Of a stretch of DNA of 64,000 nt, positions 62,296-64,000 are shown piece after piece. The stretch covers positions 62,001-126,000 of the forward strand of contig OMPR01000012.1 in assembly GCA_900313015.1 (NCBI GenBank). The letters run 5' to 3'. The translations under genes were made by a program, and so were the position numbers. Numbering within the stretch: the first letter of the stretch is position 1; every line of letters starts with the position of its first letter. The DNA is from Rhodobacteraceae bacterium EL53. GTDB lineage: Bacteria > Pseudomonadota > Alphaproteobacteria > Rhodobacterales > Rhodobacteraceae. The notes under the pieces are model-generated. The model was not told the DNA's origin, searched no databases, and worked only from the letters and a program-made list of their open reading frames with translations.

Positions 62296-63483
62296 ATGAC
62301 CGATAACACAACCGAAGACGATCTCAATGGGGTCATTCGCCAGCACTCCGAGTGGCTGGCCGGACAGTTGCATTCGCAGCGCGAGAACCTGTTTCCCCCA
62401 AACGCCCAGAAAACGATGCGCAAATTCACCTCGGGTGAAGCGGCCGCGTTGTTGGGGGTCAACGATTCCTACCTTCGCAAGCTGCACCTCGATGGCAAAG
62501 GCCCCTCCCCCGAGCTGACGCCGGGCAATCGGCGCCACTATTCCACCCAAGACATTCAGGACCTGCGCGTTCTGCTGGAGAAAACCGCCCGCAAACCCGG
62601 CGACTATCTGCCCGGACGCCGCGAGGGCGACCATATGCAGATCCTAGGGGTGATGAATTTCAAAGGCGGCTCGGGCAAAACCACCACCTCGGCTCATCTG
62701 GCGCAGCGGCTTGCCCTGCGCGGCTATCGCGTGCTGGCCATCGACCTTGATCCACAGGCCTCTTTGACCGCCCTGCACGGCGTCCAACCTGAATTCGATC
62801 TGGTCGACGGCGGAACCCTCTATGACGCGATCCGCTACGAGGATCCCGTTCCGATCCGCTCGATCATCCGGCCCACCTATATTCCGAACCTCGACCTGAT
62901 TCCGGGCAACCTCGAACTCATGGAATTTGAACACGAAACCCCCCGCGCCTTGGCTCAGGGCAACGCGGGCATGTTCTTCTTCCGCGTCAAAGAGGCGCTC
63001 GCCCAGGTCGATGATGACTATGACATCGTGGTCATCGACTGCCCGCCACAACTGGGCTTTCTCACCATGTCGGCCCTGTCGGCTTCGACCGGGGTGCTGG
63101 TCACCATTCACCCCGAAATGCTCGACGTCATGTCGATGAGCCAGTTCCTGCGGATGACCGCTGACCTGATGGATGTGATCGCCGAAAGCGGGGCCGACAT
63201 GTCCCACGACTGGATGCGCTACGTCCTGACCCGGTATGAGCCCTCGGATGCGCCACAAAACCGGATCGTCGCCTTCTTGCGCACGATGTACGGGGACTCG
63301 GTTCTGAATGCCCCTATGCTCAAGTCCACGGCGATTTCAGACGCAGGCCTGACCAAACAGACCCTCTACGAAGTAGAACGCAGCGCCTTCACCCGCGCGA
63401 CCTATGATAGGGCCGTCGAAAGCCTGAATGCCATGAACGATGAAATCGCAGATCTGATCCAGAAAACATGGGGGCGCTCATGA
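62296..63483 (+). CDS. repA: plasmid partition ATPase RepA (ParA-like, repABC)
   Basis: A 395-residue ParA-type ATPase that moves plasmid copies and autorepresses the operon. An N-terminal HTH/MerR-like domain (FTSGEAAALLGVNDSYLRKLHL) precedes the ATPase with the deviant Walker A FKGGSGKTTTSAHLAQ, the A' box VLAIDLDPQASLT and Walker B DIVVIDCPPQLG. The architecture and length are those of RepA in repABC plasmids of Rhodobacterales and Rhizobiales. ATG at 62296 was chosen over GTG at 62266, which lies in the palindrome. The stop overlaps repB (ATGA). Confidence 0.95.
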   Translation: MTDNTTEDDLNGVIRQHSEWLAGQLHSQRENLFPPNAQKTMRKFTSGEAAALLGVNDSYLRKLHLDGKGPSPELTPGNRRHYSTQDIQDLRVLLEKTARKPGDYLPGRREGDHMQILGVMNFKGGSGKTTTSAHLAQRLALRGYRVLAIDLDPQASLTALHGVQPEFDLVDGGTLYDAIRYEDPVPIRSIIRPTYIPNLDLIPGNLELMEFEHETPRALAQGNAGMFFFRVKEALAQVDDDYDIVVIDCPPQLGFLTMSALSASTGVLVTIHPEMLDVMSMSQFLRMTADLMDVIAESGADMSHDWMRYVLTRYEPSDAPQNRIVAFLRTMYGDSVLNAPMLKSTAISDAGLTKQTLYEVERSAFTRATYDRAVESLNAMNDEIADLIQKTWGRS

Positions 63484-64000
63484 CCACGTCGAAAAAGAAA
63501 CGAATGTCCATGCTGGACAGTCTCGCTGCCGCCGGAGGCCCCGCCTCTGCCGCGGCCCCATCGATGATGTCCAACAACCGCGCCCTGCGGTCCGCTCGCG
63601 ATGCTGTGGATTCCCATCACGTCTGGGAACTGGACGCAGACACCATCGCTGATGATCGTTTGGCCGACCGGCTTGACCCCGAAGACGTCGCCGACCTGCG
63701 CGACGCAATCGAAACCAATGGCCAGACCGTGCCTATTCTGGTGCGCCGTCACCCAGAAGACGCCGACCGCTACCTGCTTGTGTATGGCCGCCGTCGGCTC
63801 GAAGCGATCCGCCATTCGGACAAGATCACCAAGGTCCGTGCCCTGATCGCGAACTTGGACGAAGATGCCGCCGTACGGGCACAAATCTCTGAAAATATGG
63901 CTCGACGCGATCTTTCGTTCATCGAAAAAGCGTTATTTGCCAAAGAGTTAGTTGAAAGTGGCTTTGGCAATCAATCTCAGGTCGCCGAAGTTCTGACCGT
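63480..64000 (+). CDS. repB: plasmid partition protein RepB (ParB-like, 3' end outside window)
   Basis: The first 173 residues of a ParB-type DNA-binding protein. A basic N terminus MTTSKKKRMSMLDSLAAAG is followed by the ParB/Srx domain with LRDAIETNGQTVPILVRRHP, YLLVYGRRRLEAI (CTP-binding region) and ENMARRDLSFIEKALFAKEL leading into the HTH. Overlap with repA (ATGA) and the order repA-repB predict repC, the initiator, and an intergenic antisense RNA just beyond the window. Confidence 0.95.
   Translation, partial: MTTSKKKRMSMLDSLAAAGGPASAAAPSMMSNNRALRSARDAVDSHHVWELDADTIADDRLADRLDPEDVADLRDAIETNGQTVPILVRRHPEDADRYLLVYGRRRLEAIRHSDKITKVRALIANLDEDAAVRAQISENMARRDLSFIEKALFAKELVESGFGNQSQVAEVLT

Noticed and set aside
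1-64000. Insertion sequences, CRISPR arrays, tRNA or rRNA genes, prophage genes
   Set aside because: No transposase or integrase frame, regular repeat array, or RNA-gene sequence was recognised on either strand.

Overview
The window reads as part of a large extrachromosomal replicon (plasmid or chromid) of a marine alphaproteobacterium of the Rhodobacteraceae (roseobacter type). Its right end carries repA and the start of repB of a repABC replication/partition operon. The gene set also fits this group: ProU-type and Pot-type ABC transporters, trimethylamine-dehydrogenase-like demethylases, urease with the Urt urea transporter, and a membrane-bound formate dehydrogenase with DUF3305/DUF3306 partners. 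No rRNA, tRNA, CRISPR array, transposase or prophage gene was recognised. By eye the first 30 kb is more AT-rich than the last 12 kb.

Layout. 1-2.4 kb: end of a glycerol-type ABC transporter operon (GlpS-like ATPase cut by the window edge, GlpV-like binding protein). 2.8-7.2 kb: a glycine-betaine-type ABC transporter with an alpha/beta hydrolase, divergent from a LysR gene. 8.4-11.1 kb: an Asp/Glu racemase-family gene and a CuyA-like PLP lyase, divergent from a second LysR gene. 11.3-28.0 kb: an accessory amine-catabolism region. It holds three tandem trimethylamine/dimethylamine/histamine-dehydrogenase-like flavoproteins, a double-cupin protein, a BetI-like TetR regulator closing a polyamine-type ABC transporter operon, and a divergent operon of a Rieske oxygenase, an unknown 87-residue protein, a flavin amine oxidase and a class III aminotransferase. 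Near-identical sequence motifs recur in the two control regions of this block, suggesting one regulon. 28.2-39.7 kb: urease operon ureDA-(55-aa membrane protein)-BCEFG, divergent from urtABCDE. 39.7-42.3 kb: a secreted beta-propeller-like protein and tungstate permease/ATPase genes tupBC without tupA. 42.5-53 kb: a sensor kinase, a response regulator without the GAFTGA motif, a 41-aa membrane peptide, and the formate dehydrogenase operon. 53.3-57.5 kb: a polyferredoxin, Mrp/ApbC, a biotin/lipoate-ligase-like protein and DUF6505. 57.5-60.5 kb: copA-cueR with a textbook MerR-type promoter. 60.6-61.9 kb: LysR/VOC pair. 62.3 kb to end: repA-repB.

How it fits together. The left half handles import and breakdown of methylated or polyamine-like nitrogen compounds and urea. 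Rieske and TMADH-type enzymes are known N-demethylation chemistries, amine oxidase and aminotransferase remove amine nitrogen, and urease/Urt recover nitrogen from urea. Demethylation yields formaldehyde, which cells commonly oxidise to formate, so the tungsten/molybdenum formate dehydrogenase with a tungstate importer on the same replicon is a plausible energy-yielding end point; this link is inference. The strongest candidate for an undescribed system is the 11.3-28.0 kb block: its family-level chemistry is clear, its substrate is not, and it contains an unrecognised 87-residue protein coupled to the Rieske oxygenase.
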